In this document: positions 53,801 through 58,009 of the stretch, piece by piece
Layout of the letters: each line of letters begins with the position of its first letter
Position numbering within the stretch: the stretch's first letter is position 1
Source of the DNA: Petrolisthes cinctipes
Taxonomy: Eukaryota > Arthropoda > Malacostraca > Decapoda > Porcellanidae
Assembly (NCBI GenBank): GCA_033782935.1
Contig: JAWQEG010000288.1
Span: 62,001-126,000, forward strand
Length of the DNA stretch: 64,000 nt
Direction of reading: 5' to 3'
The notes under the pieces: model-generated
The model's database searches: none
Told to the model about the DNA's origin: nothing
The model's input: only the letters and a program-made list of their open reading frames with translations
Program-made: the position numbers and the translations under genes

Positions 53801-56800
53801 AGCGCCGCGTAAGACGAGTGAACCGCTGCTTCTAAAACTGAGTGAGAGGGTACCAGAGAATGTTGACTACCTGAGTGTGTCGTATGGTCTCACACTCCCA
53901 CTGCTCAGGTTCTGGTCACGTGCTGGCTACCTACCCTTGTATATTAGGTCAGTAACTATATCAGGTCACTCACTAACTCATCTTAACCTGTCCTTGTATA
54001 TCAGGTCACTCACTAACTAACTCATCTTAACCTATCCTTGTATATCAGGTCAGTAACTATATCAGGTCACTCACTAACTTATCTTAACCTATCCTTGTAT
54101 ATCAGGTCACTCACTAACTCATCTTAACCTGTCCTTGTATATCAGGTTAGTAACTATATCAGGTCACTCACTAACTCATCTTAACCTGTCCTTGTATATC
54201 AGATCACTCACTAACTAACTTATCTTAACCTATCCTTGTATATCAGGTCAGTAACTATATCAGGTCACTCACTAACTCATCTTAACCTGCCTTTGTATAT
54301 CAGGTCACTCACTAACTTATCTTAACCTATCCTTGTATATCAGGTTAGTAACTATATCAGGTCACTCACTAACTTATCTTAACCTATCCTTGTATATCAG
54401 GTCACTCACTAACTCATCTTAACCTGTCCTTGTATATCAGGTCACTATCTATCTATCTATAGCTCTGACGCCTCGTTCCCTCCGGGAACTCCCCCCAAGG
54501 GGGTGGCCACGGCAGAAGTGTCTCCAGTTCTCCCTGTTCCAACACTCCCTCCTTACTTGTTCAAGCCCTCCTCTGCCCCTCACGTTTCTCTCCTTTACAT
54601 ACTCTTCCACTCTGTTCTGCCATTTAACCGGCGGTCTGCCTCTCACACCAGGTCCCACAACTTCACTTCCATACACCTTCTTTACAAATTCCTCGCCTTG
54701 CATTCTCTCTACATGTCCAAACCATCTCAGTGTATTACGCTTCACTCTCTCAACCACTCCACACTTAATACCAATTGCCTTCTCACTCATACCACATCTC
54801 TCATACACACTCTCATTACTTTCTCCATCCCACCTAGACACCCCACATGCTCCTCTCAAGTAACTCATTTCCACAGCACCTATTCTAGATTGATGCGCCC
54901 TACTCCATATCCATGTCTCTGATGCATATGTCAGTGTCAGCAGGATTATACTATTTCTCAGTCCCCTTTTCACCTCCATACTCACACTTCTACCCTTCAT
55001 AATCCTTCCCAATGATCCTATGACCTGTCTACCCTTCACTGCTCTCTCCATAATTTCTCCTTCCATACTCCCATGTTTACACAGAACTGTACCCAGGTAC
55101 TTAAACTCCTTCACTTCCTCCATCCTCTCACCCCTCAAAGTTATCTCACATTTAGTCCCAGTTGGTACTCCCACTCTGTAAGGTGTAGCAAAGTCAATCA
55201 CTTCAGTTTCTGCTCTCTCAAACACCATCACTTTACTTTTACCAACATTCACCTTCAGTTTCCTTCGTTTACACACAGACTGAAATTCGTTTACACACAG
55301 ACTGAAATTCGTCTACCACTCTCTGTAACTCCCTTTCACTCTCAGCCATCAACACAGTGTCATCCGCAAATAAACTTGCCACCAAGGACCAATTTGCTTC
55401 ATTCAGCCTCAACTTCACCCCCAGACCATTCACTTTGGCTTTCATCTCTCTCATACAACCATCCATATATATATTGAACAACCATGGTGACATAACACAT
55501 CCCTGTCTCAGCCCTACACTAATATTAAAACTCTCACTTAGATCACCCTCTACCCGCACACATGCTGTTGCCTCTGCATAAAAAGCCTCAATGCCTTTCA
55601 GCAAAGACCCCCCAACACCATAAATTCTCAACACCTCTGACATAGCTTTCCTATCAACCCTATCGTATGCCTTCTCCAAGTCCATGAAGGCAGCATACAA
55701 CTTCCTACCCTTCCCAATATATTTCTCCACTATTGATTTTAATGCAAATATTTGGTCCACACATCCTCTACCCTTTCTGAACCCTCCCTGCTCCTCACTA
55801 ACTTTATTCCCCATTACTTCAATCAGTCTCTCAGTAAGAACCTTCCCATACACCTTCCCCGGTACACTAAGAAGGCTTATTCCCCTATAGCTACCACACT
55901 CCTCCTTACTCCCCTTCCCCTTATACAAAGGTACAATTATGGCTCTCCTCCAATCCTCTGGCACCTCTCCCTGCCTCCAAGCCAAAGTGCATATAAGCAA
56001 CATCCACTCCACCACTACCTCCCCCCCACACTTTGACATTTCAGCAGTTATCCCATTCACCCCCGGTGCCTTTCCCACCTTCAACTTTCCTATTGCTTTC
56101 CTAACCTCTTCCCTTCCCAGTTCTCCCTGTACATCCTGTCGTCTACCACCTGCCTCCATCCCCATGCATGTCACCACCGCCTCCCCTCCTGTCCCCCCAT
56201 TCATCAGACCATCAAAATGCCTCTTCCACACTTCTTTCACTTCCTCACTTCTACTCACAGTAACTCCATCCTCTCTCTTCATTCTCAAGCTACCAGACTT
56301 TCCTTCTCCTCTTTCTCTTTTAACCTCCTTCCAGAATAATTCCTTGTTCTCTTTAAACTTTTCACTCAGTTTCCTGCCAAACTCCTCATCCACTCTCCTT
56401 TTACTCTCACTCACCATCCTTTTCACTTGTCTCTTACATACATTATATTCTCTCTTCCACCTCTCTCTCACTTCTTCCGACACATTCCTCTGTAATGTTC
56501 TCCTATATGCCTTCCTTTTCTCCTTTACGGCATCTTTCACTTCTTCTGACCACCAAGCACTCCCATTCTTGCCCCTCTTCTGTGTCTTATATCCCACTAC
56601 CTCTGCTGCTGTCTTCAATACTATTGTCTTAAACATTTCATACATATCATTCACTCCCACTCCCTCCCCCATACTCAGCCTTGCATCCTCCAACACCTCA
56701 CCCACCCTCCTCACTCACTAACTTATCTTAACCTATCCTTGTATATCAGGTCAGTAACTATGTCAGGTCACTCACTAACTCATCTTAACCTGTCCTTGTA

Positions 56801-57971
56801 TATCAGGTCACTCACTGACTAACTTATCTTAACATGCCTTTGTATATCAGGTCAGTAACTAACTTATCTTAACCTGCCCTTGTATATCAGGTCAGTAACT
56901 AACTAATCTTAATATTTCTGTAGACCCCCAATGTACAGCCACAATCAAATATCCACCAACACTTTCCTTCCATCATAGTAAATATCTTTGTAATAAAGAA
57001 TAACACATGTATGATTTTGCAGCACCTCATATTGATAATTGAGGGGGTTGAGTTGACATAAGGTGTTGTATGATTTATATTTTGATGTGATACTGATTTA
57101 TTTGCACGATGAAAGGAAAGTCTCGGTGGTTATTTGATTGTGGCTGTACAGGGCTGTATTCAAGAACATTCATAGTGTTTATGATGGCATGGTACCCCTA
57201 GTATATCAGGTCACTCAGTCACTTGTATAATTATCTTATATAATAAACTCATTTTAAACTGGGAATGTGTGTGTAATGAATGTATGTATGTATGTACTGT
57301 AAACACTTATTGTTCACTATATTACACACTCATAATACCAGTGTACTGTACAATGAGGGTTTTCTGTACAGTTGAATTACATTATACACCCATAATAATG
57401 TGTAAATGTTGTGTGTAATGTAATGAAACAGTACAGAAAACCCTCATTGTACAGTACACTGGTATTATGAGTGTGTAATGTAGTGTACAATAAGTGTTTA
57501 CAGTACATATATACATACATACATTACACACACACTATTTCACATACATTACCTCAGTGTAAAGGCACCCTGTGATATAGTCAGAAAATTGAAGGTAAAT
57601 GAGTCCTTCAAATATTGCCTTGAAACATCACCTATATGGAAGGTGCATGTTTTGTGGTATAATCAGGAGGAATCAGAAGCCTCTAATTCCCATATACGAT
57701 CACAGAATACTTAAGAAAATACTATATATACTTTTTGGTACATTATAGAGTGCCTTGATTACAAAAAAAGAATGCCAGGAAACAGGACTAGATTAACACA
57801 AATAACAATGTCCTGTGGGCCCAGTGGGGCTGACTTTATTCTCTGTGAATATTAGTTATCCCCCACAGGGCTAGAATAAAGATTGTTGTAGGATCTGGTC
57901 ACTTTCTAGTGGATTTGACGAGATCTGCCCACATGGATTAAAAATCCACGTGAGGTGTACTGCAACCGGAG

Positions 57972-58009
<38 letters not shown>

